Of a stretch of 12,058 bases of DNA, positions 1 through 8,425 are shown piece after piece. The stretch is from Cycloclasticus sp. Its GTDB lineage: Bacteria > Pseudomonadota > Gammaproteobacteria > Methylococcales > Cycloclasticaceae. The stretch covers positions 1 to 12,058 of the forward strand of contig JAHRWG010000089.1 of NCBI GenBank assembly GCA_019090295.1, read 5' to 3'. Below the pieces are notes generated by a model. It saw only the letters and a list, made by a program, of their open reading frames with translations, made no database searches and was not told the DNA's origin. Each line of letters starts with the position of its first letter. The first letter of the stretch is position 1. Both the position numbers and the translations under genes were made by a program.

Positions 1-533
1 AATTGATCCGTTAATATAATCAACACATCAGCACTTATTAAATTAGCAATGATAGCTGCTAGCGTATCATTATCGCCCACTCTAAGCTCATCATTTGCCA
101 CCACATCATTTTCGTTAATGATCGGCACAACACCTAGCCCTAACAACGTTTTAATCGTTGCTTGTGCATTTAGATAGCGCTTCCTATTCGTTAAATCATC
201 GTGCGTTAACAGCACCTGAGCTGTTATTGATCCCAGCGTCTGGAAACTTTCTTCATAGGCTTGAATTAGACCCATCTGACCCACTGATGCTGCCGCCTGT
301 TGTTTGTGCAAAGCATGAGGGCGTTCACACCAACCTAACCTAGCCATTCCTTCGGCAACTGAGCCAGAAGACACAACAACCACCTCTATTCCCCGTTCCT
401 TTAACTCAGCAATCTGGTTAGCCCAGTGGTTTATTGCCTTCCGGTTTAAAGCTCGCCCATTATCTGTTAATACCGCACTACCAATTTTAACAACGCAGCG
501 TTTTATATTTTTAAGGTCTAATCGTGATTTCAT
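1..533 (-). CDS. proB: Glutamate 5-kinase, N-terminal part (runs off left edge)
   Basis: Glutamate 5-kinase phosphorylates L-glutamate to gamma-glutamyl phosphate, the first step of proline biosynthesis in the cytoplasm. I translated this frame by hand from the ATG at 533-531; 177 codons are present before the window ends. The amino-acid kinase fold is recognisable from [10 protein letters not shown] near the start (Lys16), the SSGSVAEG loop at residues 55-62, NENDVV at 140-145 (Asn142/Asp143 match the glutamate-binding NEND of characterised ProB) and VGDND at 152-156. The rest of the kinase domain, and any C-terminal PUA domain, lies outside the window. It starts only 9 bp after the obgE stop codon, so it is almost certainly co-transcribed with obgE, as in many gammaproteobacteria. 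No strong Shine-Dalgarno sequence is visible, which suggests translational coupling. The truncation comes from the window edge and is not a mutation. Confidence 0.95.
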   Translation of the reverse strand, partial: MKSRLDLKNIKRCVVKIGSAVLTDNGRALNRKAINHWANQIAELKERGIEVVVVSSGSVAEGMARLGWCERPHALHKQQAAASVGQMGLIQAYEESFQTLGSITAQVLLTHDDLTNRKRYLNAQATIKTLLGLGVVPIINENDVVANDELRVGDNDTLAAIIANLISADVLIILTDQ

Positions 534-542
534 ACCAGTTTG

Positions 543-1601
<1,059 letters not shown>

Positions 1602-1667
1602 TTATTCCCTGTTACCGTGTTTGATTATCTACTGCCTATTACAAAAAAGGGCGCATATTTTTTCTAC

Positions 1668-1697
1668 AAAAAAACCCCGCCATAGGCAGGGTTTTTT
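1668..1697 (-). terminator. Rho-independent terminator between rpmA and obgE
   Basis: Read on the minus strand, an A-rich arm and CCCTGCC pair with GGCGGGG and a run of T. This gives a 13-bp stem with a UAU loop; one pair is G-U, formed by 1678 and 1688. A run of seven T follows the stem. The G-U pair becomes a C-A mismatch on the plus strand, so the hairpin favours minus-strand termination. It would end the rplU-rpmA transcript about 50 bp after rpmA, letting the ribosomal protein genes be expressed more strongly than obgE-proB. Confidence 0.85.
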
Positions 1698-1744
1698 GCT
1701 AATACGCACCTGCTGAAAACTACCGCAGCGCTCTGTTCAAAAGA

Positions 1745-2002
1745 CTAAACAGTGTCGATACGAATATACTTTCTACCTTTAGGGCCTTTTGTTTCAAAAA
1801 CCACTTTGCCAGCTTCAGTTGCAAATAAGGTATGGTCTTTACCGCAGCCTACATTTTCACCAGCATGGAAACGTGTTCCTCGCTGACGAACTAAAATATT
1901 ACCTGCCAATACTGATTGACCACCATAACGCTTTACGCCAAGTCGTTTTGACTCTGAATCGCGTCCGTTCTTAGTACTACCACCTGCTTTCTTATGTGCC
2001 AT
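1745..2002 (-). CDS. rpmA: 50S ribosomal protein L27
   Basis: L27 is a small basic protein of the large ribosomal subunit; its N-terminal tail reaches toward the peptidyl-transferase centre. The 85-residue length is standard. The product begins [16 protein letters not shown], the family signature, directly from the initiator Met without the cleavable leader found in Firmicutes. The central [10 protein letters not shown] and the glycine/histidine-rich [11 protein letters not shown] segment are also typical. The ATG at 2002 has AAAGGAAA about 7 bases upstream. It is separated from rplU by 17 bp and is co-transcribed with it. A terminator follows about 50 bp downstream. Confidence 0.98.
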   Translation of the reverse strand: MAHKKAGGSTKNGRDSESKRLGVKRYGGQSVLAGNILVRQRGTRFHAGENVGCGKDHTLFATEAGKVVFETKGPKGRKYIRIDTV

Positions 2003-2019
2003 GACTCTTTCCTTTGTTA

Positions 2020-2334
2020 TTAACCTGCAGAAATACCTGTAATGAGGATTTCAGTATAATACTGACGGTGCCCCATTTTTTTCATATGGTGTTTTCTACG
2101 TTTAAATTTAATAATATTAACTTTCTTGTGACGGCCTTGAGATCTAATGGTTGCCGTTACAGACGCACCTTCAATAAGTGGCGTGCCGACTTTAAGACCA
2201 GCATCACCGTTTACTAATAATACTGAATCAAAGGTAAACTCACTACCTTCCTCAACGTCTAATTTTTCGATCTTAAGAAAATCACCCTCGGCGACCTTAT
2301 ATTGCTTACCGCCTGTTTGAATTACTGCGTACAT
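2020..2334 (-). CDS. rplU: 50S ribosomal protein L21
   Basis: L21 binds 23S rRNA in the large ribosomal subunit. The 104-residue product has the standard [18 protein letters not shown] beginning. Its basic C-terminal half, with IIKFKRRKH (residues 74-82) and [14 protein letters not shown] (residues 88-101), is the family's rRNA-binding region. The ATG at 2334 is preceded by GGAG with nine bases between. It is the first gene of the rplU-rpmA(-obgE-proB) unit and has a near-consensus sigma70 promoter about 45-70 bp upstream. It is divergent from ispB, the classic gammaproteobacterial arrangement. Confidence 0.98.
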   Translation of the reverse strand: MYAVIQTGGKQYKVAEGDFLKIEKLDVEEGSEFTFDSVLLVNGDAGLKVGTPLIEGASVTATIRSQGRHKKVNIIKFKRRKHHMKKMGHRQYYTEILITGISAG

Positions 2335-2378
2335 TATCTGAAACTCCGAATCTTGATGGGTGGCTTAAAAAGAGGCGA

Positions 2379-2407
2379 ATTCTAGCCTTTAGAACGCAAT
2401 TGGTCAA
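2379..2407 (-). promoter_or_regulatory. Sigma70 promoter for rplU
   Basis: On the minus strand, TTGACC (2407-2402) is separated by exactly 17 bp from TAGAAT (2384-2379). Each hexamer differs from consensus at one position. The predicted start of transcription is near 2372, giving a leader of about 37 bases before the rplU ATG. The location and strength suit a ribosomal protein operon. Confidence 0.8.
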
Positions 2408-2506
2408 TCCTAAATAAACAAGGATAATTAATTTCTTGCCGCTTTTACATACCGATACTTGGTATTATACGCTATCAATCTATTTTCTTTTAAGGTTTTA
2501 TTGCAA

Positions 2507-3502
2507 ATGAACCCGATTAAAACACCCGTTAAAATAAATATCCAAGCCATTCAGCACTTAATGGAACCTGAAATGGCGCTTGTTGATAAAGAGATTCTGC
2601 AGCAACTCTCATCTGATGTCGCCCTAATTAATCAAATTGGTTTGCATATTGTTAGCAGTGGCGGCAAGAGATTACGGCCTATGCTGGTCGTCATGTCTGC
2701 CTGCGCTCTCGGCTATCAAGGGAACGCGCACACAAAGCTTGCCGCTGTTATTGAGTTTATTCACACAGCCACTCTATTACATGATGATGTCGTCGACGAA
2801 TCTGACCTACGCCGCGGCAAAGAGACAGCCAACTCCATTTGGGGCAATGCTGCCAGTGTTTTGGTTGGTGACTTTCTCTACTCTCGCTCTTTTGAAATGA
2901 TGGTTAGCACTAACGATGTACGCGTTATGGACACTTTATCGCATAGCACTAATGCTGTTGCTGAAGGCGAGGTTTTGCAGTTACTTAATATCAACAACCC
3001 CGATACTAATGAAACTCAATACTTTGAGGTTATCCGTAGAAAAACAGCAAAATTATTCGAAGCCGCGACTCAGTTAGGTGCCATCTTAACCCAACAAAAT
3101 AAAACAACCGAGGCAGCACTGGCTGCTTATGGCTTGCACTTAGGCAATGCTTTTCAAATTATGGATGATTTACTCGACTACACATCTAGCGCTGAAGAAC
3201 TTGGAAAAAACCCAGGTGATGACCTTGCAGAAGGCAAGCCAACCTTGCCGCTAATTCATGCCATGGCGAACGGAACCCAACAACAAGCTGATTTTATCCG
3301 GCAAGCAATCAAACAAGGTGATCGGACCGCTTATCATGAGGTCCTTAGTATTATTAAATCAACTGGCTCTCTGGAATACACTCTCGCCTCGGCTGATAAA
3401 GAGGCCCAAAAAGCAATAAACGCATTATCTGACATCCCTGACAGTGACTATAAGTCTGCTATGCAGCAACTGGCTTTGTTTGCTATCCAGCGTAGTTATT
3501 AG
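2507..3502 (+). CDS. ispB: Octaprenyl diphosphate synthase (long-chain trans-prenyltransferase)
   Basis: IspB condenses farnesyl diphosphate with isopentenyl diphosphate to build the octaprenyl side chain of ubiquinone and menaquinone. The 331-residue product carries the substrate-binding GGKRLRP (52-58), the first aspartate-rich motif DDVVD (93-97, followed by the ESDLRRG stretch) and the second aspartate-rich motif DDLLD (220-224). The E. coli enzyme is 323 residues. I prefer the ATG at 2507: TAAGG lies about 11 bases upstream, and the residues after it align with family N termini. The frame stays open to a TTG at 2459, but that extension is hydrophobic, lacks a ribosome-binding site and overlaps a likely -10 (TATTAT, 2463-2468). 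The C8 chain length is inferred from the ispB-rplU neighbourhood and not from a residue I can point to. Confidence 0.95.
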   Translation: MNPIKTPVKINIQAIQHLMEPEMALVDKEILQQLSSDVALINQIGLHIVSSGGKRLRPMLVVMSACALGYQGNAHTKLAAVIEFIHTATLLHDDVVDESDLRRGKETANSIWGNAASVLVGDFLYSRSFEMMVSTNDVRVMDTLSHSTNAVAEGEVLQLLNINNPDTNETQYFEVIRRKTAKLFEAATQLGAILTQQNKTTEAALAAYGLHLGNAFQIMDDLLDYTSSAEELGKNPGDDLAEGKPTLPLIHAMANGTQQQADFIRQAIKQGDRTAYHEVLSIIKSTGSLEYTLASADKEAQKAINALSDIPDSDYKSAMQQLALFAIQRSY

Positions 3503-3543
3503 TTATTGTTCACTGACTAAGTCCGCATATCTCATTTAAAAGT

Positions 3544-3552
3544 TGCTATAAT
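3544..3552 (+). promoter_or_regulatory. Extended -10 promoter for the GAPDH gene
   Basis: TGCTATAAT is a perfect extended -10 element (TG, one base, TATAAT). It predicts a transcription start near 3559 and a leader of about 30 bases before the ATG at 3589. There is no good -35 at 17 bp, which is tolerated in extended -10 promoters. It lies 41 bp after the ispB stop, so the gene is likely transcribed independently of ispB. Confidence 0.65.
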
Positions 3553-3588
3553 TATTTTTTTCAAAGAACAACTAGCATAGGGATTTTT

Positions 3589-5040
3589 ATGAGTTCAGAG
3601 CAGCATAATCAGTTTTTAACTGAGTGGGAAGGTCGTCAAGAAATTGCAGAGTCCATGATCCCTATCATTGGGAAAATGTATCGTAGCAGTGGCGTTATCC
3701 TTAAAATTTATGGGCGAACACTCATTAACGCCTCGCCTGTCACTCTGTTAAAACTCCATCGCTATGTGAGACAGTTTGAAGCAACCGAGCTACCTATCCA
3801 AGATACCCTCACTGTCTTGCAAGCCCTTCAAAAAATGAAGCTTGGCCCCATCCGCATTGATATTGGCATTCTTGCCGTACAATTCAACCAAGATAAATCA
3901 GACTTATCACTTGAGGACTTTCTTGCTGATAAGCTGGGCGCTGGCATTCGACAAATTCAAGAGCAAGTTGACTCTGCACCTAAGGATGTTGTCCTATATG
4001 GGTTTGGCCGAATAGGCCGTTTACTTGCACGCTTACTTATTGAGCGCACTGGCTCAGGAAATAAAATGCGCCTACGCGCTATTGTTGTCCGAAAAGGCAG
4101 CGATAATGATTTAGAAAAGCGTGCCAGCTTACTCAGAAGAGACTCTGTTCACGGCTCATTCAAGGGCACCATTAAGGTTAACTCTGACAACAACACCATC
4201 ATGGCCAACGGTAACTTAATTCAAGTTATTTATGCTAGTCACCCTAAAGAAATTGACTACACACAGTACGGCATCCACGATGCGTTAGTCGTAGACAATA
4301 CTGGCATTCGTCGCGACAAAGCTCAGCTTAGCGAACACTTCCTAGCTAAGGGCGCAACAAAAGCCTTATTAACCGCTCCTGGAAAAGATGTAAAAAATAT
4401 TGTCTTTGGGGTGAATACCAACGACATCACACCAGAAGATACTGTTGTTTCAGCCGCCAGTTGTACAACAAATGCCATCACCCCAACCCTCAAGGCTATT
4501 AACGATAAGTTTGGCATTATTAAGGGGCATGTTGAAACGGTTCACTCTTATACGAATGATCAAAACCTAATTGATAACTATCATAAAGGTGAACGTCGTG
4601 GTCGTGCTGCGGCACTTAATATGGTTTTAACTGAAACAGGTGCTGCTAAAGCCGTATCAAAAGCCTTACCTGAATTAGAAGGCAAGTTAACTGGCAACGC
4701 GATTCGTGTTCCAACCCCAAATGTTTCAATGGCTATCCTTAACTTAAGCCTTAAGAAAAACACCGACAAACAGGCGTTAAATAGTTACCTACGAGAGGTC
4801 GCTTTACACTCATCAATGCGCGAGCAGATTGACTACACCACCTCGACAGAGATTGTATCAACAGATTTAGTTGGTGCACGCAAAGCATGTACTATAGATT
4901 CCACCGCAACAATTGCCTCGGGCGACTCTTGTGTACTGTATCTTTGGTATGACAATGAGTTTGGTTACAGCTGCCAGGTTATTCGAGTGATGCAGAAGAT
5001 GGCAGGGCTAGACTTCCCCTCCTTGCCAATAAAAGAATAA
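3589..5040 (+). CDS. Glyceraldehyde-3-phosphate dehydrogenase, long form
   Basis: NAD(P)-dependent oxidation and phosphorylation of glyceraldehyde 3-phosphate to 1,3-bisphosphoglycerate (glycolysis or, in reverse, gluconeogenesis). At 483 residues it is about 150 longer than classical GAPDH. Residues 1-130 form an extra N-terminal region. The Rossmann domain starts with VVLYGFGRIGRL (134-145), the catalytic cysteine is Cys292 in SCTTN, the partner histidine is His319 in ETVHSYT, and WYDNEFGYS (453-461) is the C-terminal signature. DNTGIRRD (236-243) replaces the classical ECTG segment; from memory this is usual for the long subfamily of Pseudomonas and Bacteroidetes. AGGGAT six bases before the ATG supports this start. 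I give no gene symbol because gap/gapA/gapB usage differs between species, and cofactor preference cannot be read with confidence. The gene ends 19 bp before a bidirectional terminator. Confidence 0.93.
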   Translation: MSSEQHNQFLTEWEGRQEIAESMIPIIGKMYRSSGVILKIYGRTLINASPVTLLKLHRYVRQFEATELPIQDTLTVLQALQKMKLGPIRIDIGILAVQFNQDKSDLSLEDFLADKLGAGIRQIQEQVDSAPKDVVLYGFGRIGRLLARLLIERTGSGNKMRLRAIVVRKGSDNDLEKRASLLRRDSVHGSFKGTIKVNSDNNTIMANGNLIQVIYASHPKEIDYTQYGIHDALVVDNTGIRRDKAQLSEHFLAKGATKALLTAPGKDVKNIVFGVNTNDITPEDTVVSAASCTTNAITPTLKAINDKFGIIKGHVETVHSYTNDQNLIDNYHKGERRGRAAALNMVLTETGAAKAVSKALPELEGKLTGNAIRVPTPNVSMAILNLSLKKNTDKQALNSYLREVALHSSMREQIDYTTSTEIVSTDLVGARKACTIDSTATIASGDSCVLYLWYDNEFGYSCQVIRVMQKMAGLDFPSLPIKE

Positions 5041-5059
5041 GCGTTTATTCGCTACCTAC

Positions 5060-5088
5060 AAAAAAGCCCGCATCTTGCGGGCTTTTTT
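5060..5088. terminator. Bidirectional terminator between the GAPDH gene and acs
   Basis: A perfect 13-bp inverted repeat, AAAAAAGCCCGCA and TGCGGGCTTTTTT, flanks a three-base loop (TCT). The A and T tracts make it a Rho-independent terminator in both directions. It sits between the GAPDH stop (5040) and the convergent acs stop (5112), so one element can end both transcripts. Confidence 0.93.
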
Positions 5089-5111
5089 GGTCTTAACCAG
5101 AGATTATGGCT

Positions 5112-7049
5112 TTAATGAGGGCAGTTAGCCACCAAATGATCCACCACAGATGGGTCGGCTAGGGTTGATGTATCCCCTAACTCATCTACCTTATTCTCGG
5201 CTATTTTTCGTAAAATTCGTCGCATAATTTTACCCGATCGCGTTTTAGGCAAGCCAGGTGCCCATTGAATAATATCAGGTGATGCAATAGGCCCGATTTC
5301 TTTACGGACGTGTTGCACTAGCGCACGTCTTAGTTCTTCCGTTTCTTCAACGCCGTCCATCAACGTCACATAAGCATAAATACCTTGGCCTTTAATATCA
5401 TGCGGGTACCCAACAACTGCCGCCTCTGCAACAGCTTCATGTAAAACCAGTGCACTTTCAACCTCAGCCGTCCCCATCCTATGTCCCGAGACGTTAATGA
5501 CATCATCAACACGGCCTGTAATCCAATAGTGTCCATCTTCGTCTCTTCTTGCACCATCACCCGGAAAGTATTGTCCAGGGTAGGTAGAAAAGTAGGTATC
5601 AATAAACCGTTGGTGGTTATCGTAAAGTGTTCGAGCTATGCCTGGCCATGGCCGCTTAATGACAAGAATACCCTCAGCAGGGTTTCCTTTCACTTCCTGT
5701 CCATCAGCATCCACTAATCCCAGCTCGATTCCAAAAAATGGCTGCATGGCAGAACCCGGCTTGAGGTCAGTTGCCCCAGGTAAAGGTGTGATAACAATAC
5801 CACCCGTTTCAGTTTGCCACCACGTATCCACTATTGGGCATTGCCCTCTACCAACAATGTTGTAGTACCATTCCCAAGCTTCTGGGTTGATAGGCTCACC
5901 AACACTGCCTAATATACGCAAAGACTGTCGACTGGTTTTCGTCACCATGCCGTCACCTTTTGCCATCAGCGCTCGAATAGCTGTTGGTGCTGTATAAAAA
6001 ATATTAACCTTATGCTTATCAATGACTTGCCAAAATCTTGAAGCATCAGGGTACGTAGGAACACCTTCAAACATGAGTGTTTTGGCACCATTACATAGGG
6101 GGCCGTACACAATGTATGAGTGGCCTGTCACCCACCCAACATCTGCAGTACACCAATAAACATCGCCTTCATGGTAGTCAAAGACCTCTTTATGCGTCAT
6201 GGCTGCTTGCAGCAAGTAACCACCTGTTGTATGCACAACCCCTTTAGGTTTACCTGTTGAGCCCGAGGTATAAAGGATAAACAAGGGGTCTTCCGCATCC
6301 ATTTTCTCAGCTGGGCAGTCTGCTGACGCGACTTCAATCATGTCGTGATACCAACAATCTCGTTGATCATCCCAACTAATATCCCCACCCGTGCGCTTAA
6401 TGACAACCGTTGTATGTATGCTTGGGCATTGCTCCAAGGCAATATCGGCATTAGATTTAAGGGGAGTATTTTTTCCACCTCGCACGCTTTCATCTGCCGT
6501 AATTAACACAGAGCACGTTGAGTCTTGGATACGGTCTTTTAGAGCATCTGCCGAAAAGCCTCCAAATACAATTGAATGGATAGCACCAATTCGAGCGCAA
6601 GCCAGCATCGCAACAGCCGCTTCAAGCACCATCGGCATATAGATACAAACTCGGTCACCTTTTACTACGCCACGGCTTTTTAAAGCATTAGCAAACCGGC
6701 ACACTTCATTATGCAATTCATTATAGGTGTAGGTTTTGTCAATCGATGGGTCATCACCTTCCCAAATAATGGCAGCTTGGTCTCCTCGTTTTTCTAAATG
6801 CCTATCTAAGCAGTTATAGCTAACATTTAGCTGGCCGCCTTTAAACCAAGCAATATTGCCTTTCGGAAAATCATACTCTAGCGTTGTATCCCAAGGCTTA
6901 AACCACGACACAAACTCGTTTGCCTTTTCGCTCCAAAAACCGTCTGTATCGTCGAGCGAACGCTGATAGTCCGCGTCGTACTTTTCCTTATTAATATGCG
7001 CATAAGCTGCAACAGCAGCGCTCACTGCATGAGTTTTTTGTTCTGACAT
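5112..7049 (-). CDS. acs: Acetyl-coenzyme A synthetase (AMP-forming)
   Basis: Activates acetate with ATP and CoA to acetyl-CoA through acetyl-AMP; this is the high-affinity route for acetate assimilation. The 645-residue length matches the family (E. coli about 652). The ATP-binding P-loop-like motif [11 protein letters not shown] is at 260-270, and [10 protein letters not shown] at 408-417 includes the tryptophan (411) that limits the acyl pocket to acetate. [12 protein letters not shown] (508-519) contains the hinge, and PKTRSGK at 601-607 ends in Lys607. That residue matches the catalytic lysine (609 in Salmonella) that is reversibly acetylated, so post-translational control is likely. The ATG at 7049 has AGGAAGG a few bases upstream. 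It lies 53 bp downstream of phaB on the same strand with no terminator between, so the two are probably one transcript. It ends facing the GAPDH gene across a shared terminator. Confidence 0.97.
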   Translation of the reverse strand: MSEQKTHAVSAAVAAYAHINKEKYDADYQRSLDDTDGFWSEKANEFVSWFKPWDTTLEYDFPKGNIAWFKGGQLNVSYNCLDRHLEKRGDQAAIIWEGDDPSIDKTYTYNELHNEVCRFANALKSRGVVKGDRVCIYMPMVLEAAVAMLACARIGAIHSIVFGGFSADALKDRIQDSTCSVLITADESVRGGKNTPLKSNADIALEQCPSIHTTVVIKRTGGDISWDDQRDCWYHDMIEVASADCPAEKMDAEDPLFILYTSGSTGKPKGVVHTTGGYLLQAAMTHKEVFDYHEGDVYWCTADVGWVTGHSYIVYGPLCNGAKTLMFEGVPTYPDASRFWQVIDKHKVNIFYTAPTAIRALMAKGDGMVTKTSRQSLRILGSVGEPINPEAWEWYYNIVGRGQCPIVDTWWQTETGGIVITPLPGATDLKPGSAMQPFFGIELGLVDADGQEVKGNPAEGILVIKRPWPGIARTLYDNHQRFIDTYFSTYPGQYFPGDGARRDEDGHYWITGRVDDVINVSGHRMGTAEVESALVLHEAVAEAAVVGYPHDIKGQGIYAYVTLMDGVEETEELRRALVQHVRKEIGPIASPDIIQWAPGLPKTRSGKIMRRILRKIAENKVDELGDTSTLADPSVVDHLVANCPH

Positions 7050-7102
7050 CTGCCCTTCCTAAGTAAACTTGATTTTTTGTATTGTTATAAACTTTTTAAC
7101 AC

Positions 7103-7843
7103 CTAGTGCATAAATAAACCACCATTTATATCTAATTCCGAACCGGTCACATAGGCGGCTAAGTCACTAGCCAAGTATGATACACCATGTGCTATTTCCT
7201 CTGCTTGGCATAAACGCCCTACTGGAATACCGGCCTCAATTTTCTTCCTCACATCCTCTGCAATAGCCATCACCATTGGCGTTGACACATAACCTGGCGA
7301 CAAGGTGTTAACAGTAACCCCTTTACGCGCTATTTCTCTTGCTAATGACTTTGTGAAGCCATGCATACCCGCTTTTGCGGCAGTGTAATTACACTGCCCA
7401 AATTGGCCCATTTGCCCATTCACCGATGAAATATTAATGATCCGCCCAAACCCTCTATCAACCATCCCTTCAAAAACTTGACGCGTCATATTAAAAACAC
7501 TATTCAAATTGGTATCTATCACGGCATCCCAGCGTTCCGGCGTCATTTTTTTAAACGCGCCATCTTTAGTAATGCCTGCATTGTTGACTAATATATCAAT
7601 CATTCCGACGTTATCTTCAACCCATTTGACGGCCTTTCCACACGCCTCAAAATCAGTGACTTGACAGTGAACAATTTCTATCTTTAATCCGGCTTCTTTT
7701 TGCCTGAGTTGCCACGCTTCCGCTTTCTCTTTATTTTGATAAGCCGCTACAACTTTATAACCATCGTTAAGCAATCTTACACAGATGGCTTCGCCAATAC
7801 CGCCCGTTCCACCAGTTACCAATGCAATTTTTTCTTTCATCAT
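7103..7843 (-). CDS. phaB: Acetoacetyl-CoA reductase (PhaB/PhbB-type short-chain dehydrogenase)
   Basis: NADPH-dependent reduction of acetoacetyl-CoA to (R)-3-hydroxybutyryl-CoA, the second step of polyhydroxybutyrate synthesis. The 246-residue product has the Rossmann glycine motif TGGTGGIG (10-17), NNAG (87-90), and the catalytic Asn112, Ser140, Tyr153 and Lys157 of the short-chain dehydrogenase family. The segment NISSVNGQMGQFGQ (137-150) and the ending NGGLFMH are hallmarks of PhaB; the related FabG normally lacks them. A FabG role is less likely but cannot be excluded from sequence alone. Two adjacent ATG codons (7843 and 7840) could start it; AAGGATGAAAG precedes the first. It is upstream of acs on the same strand, which suggests coupling of acetate activation and PHB precursor formation. 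No thiolase (phaA) or PHA synthase (phaC) is in the window, so they would have to be elsewhere. Confidence 0.88.
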   Translation of the reverse strand: MMKEKIALVTGGTGGIGEAICVRLLNDGYKVVAAYQNKEKAEAWQLRQKEAGLKIEIVHCQVTDFEACGKAVKWVEDNVGMIDILVNNAGITKDGAFKKMTPERWDAVIDTNLNSVFNMTRQVFEGMVDRGFGRIINISSVNGQMGQFGQCNYTAAKAGMHGFTKSLAREIARKGVTVNTLSPGYVSTPMVMAIAEDVRKKIEAGIPVGRLCQAEEIAHGVSYLASDLAAYVTGSELDINGGLFMH

Positions 7844-7870
7844 CTTTCATCCTTGTTTAATTTCGTCAGA

Positions 7871-7899
7871 ACAAATCAACTTGCCTAAAATACTGTCAA
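7871..7899 (-). promoter_or_regulatory. Possible phaB-acs promoter
   Basis: On the minus strand a consensus -35 TTGACA (7899-7894) lies 17 bp before a poor -10, ATTTGT (7876-7871). The -35 is perfect but the -10 matches consensus at only a couple of positions, which would fit a promoter that needs an activator. The spacing is the only other support. Confidence 0.3.
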
Positions 7900-7936
7900 A
7901 CATCAATTAACTTTGCAAGTACAAGCGTACCTAGTA

Positions 7937-7950
7937 TTGATATGCATCAA
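7937..7950. promoter_or_regulatory. FNR/Anr-type binding site
   Basis: TTGAT-ATGC-ATCAA is an exact match to the FNR-family consensus TTGAT-N4-ATCAA. It lies in the 255-bp divergent region between phaB (start 7843) and the PilZ gene (start 8099). Its centre is about 100 bp upstream of the phaB start codon and about 155 bp upstream of the PilZ start. FNR/Anr proteins carry an oxygen-labile [4Fe-4S] cluster and act when oxygen is low. The target gene and whether the effect is activation or repression are inference. Confidence 0.6.
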
Positions 7951-7958
7951 GCTCGCTA

Positions 7959-7987
7959 CGTAAAAACTTATCAGAACAATTTTTACG
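7959..7987. repeat. 8-bp inverted repeat in the phaB/PilZ intergenic region
   Basis: CGTAAAAA (7959-7966) and TTTTTACG (7980-7987) are perfect inverted repeats separated by 13 bases. There is no GC-rich stem followed by a T run, so it is not a standard terminator. It could be an operator or a weak hairpin. It starts 9 bp to the right of the FNR-type box. Confidence 0.45.
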
Positions 7988-8098
7988 GCACCAGGCCAGC
8001 AACTTCTGGTTAAAGTTAGTGAATAGTCTCTTTGTTCTTGAAAATTTAAGCTAAACTTAATGAAAGTTTGTTTTCATTCACAACGCAGAGGCTTTAAA

Positions 8099-8398
8099 AT
8101 GCTTTTATCACCTAATCATCGGAAATTCACTCGTATGACGGCTGAGTGCAAGATGGAGTTTTCATTACCTGGCTCAAAAAAAACGAGCACTGGACATAGC
8201 CTTAACCTGAGTGCCGCAGGTATTCTTTTTCGAACCCATGAACAACTAACAGCAGGCTCTTCATTAGAAATTACTGTTAGCCCTGAAAACCCATTAACCC
8301 CCCCTTTGAATGCACTGATTGAAATTATTCGAGTTGTCCCTGTTGAAAATGATGAATATGAGGTTGCAGCAACAATTGAGGGCATTAAGGGTACCTAA
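8099..8398 (+). CDS. Single-domain PilZ protein (predicted c-di-GMP binding)
   Basis: PilZ domains bind the second messenger cyclic di-GMP and usually regulate motility, surface attachment or exopolysaccharide. The 99-residue product is almost entirely one PilZ domain. The RxxxR motif is RKFTR (Arg8 and Arg12), and the second motif is NLSAAG (Asn36, Ser38, Gly41), fitting the (D/N)xSxxG consensus. Both halves needed for ligand binding are therefore present. I chose the ATG at 8099 because AGAGG lies 8 bases upstream and the motif then sits at the usual distance from the N terminus. An in-frame ATG at 8060 would add 13 residues without a clear ribosome-binding site. The protein has no signal peptide or membrane segment. 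It is followed 27 bp later by the QueD-family gene, so the two are probably co-transcribed. It is not one of the PilZ proteins I can name. Confidence 0.85.
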   Translation: MLLSPNHRKFTRMTAECKMEFSLPGSKKTSTGHSLNLSAAGILFRTHEQLTAGSSLEITVSPENPLTPPLNALIEIIRVVPVENDEYEVAATIEGIKGT

Positions 8399-8425
8399 TT
8401 ACAACGCCAAATAACGAGATAAACT

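Noticed and set aside
158..343. A plus-strand open frame opposite proB.
   Set aside because: The minus-strand frame encodes clear ProB motifs throughout; this frame is its antisense shadow.
2459..2506. Upstream TTG start for ispB, adding 16 residues.
   Set aside because: No ribosome-binding site, a hydrophobic extension absent from the family, and overlap with a likely -10 element. The ATG at 2507 fits better.
5366..6642. Several open frames of 75-83 codons overlapping acs in other frames, on both strands.
   Set aside because: They lie wholly within a strongly conserved gene, show no family motifs and have no plausible start signals. They are shadows of acs codon use.
8060..8098. Upstream ATG start for the PilZ protein.
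   Set aside because: It adds 13 residues without a ribosome-binding site. The ATG at 8099 has AGAGG upstream and gives a normal PilZ N terminus.
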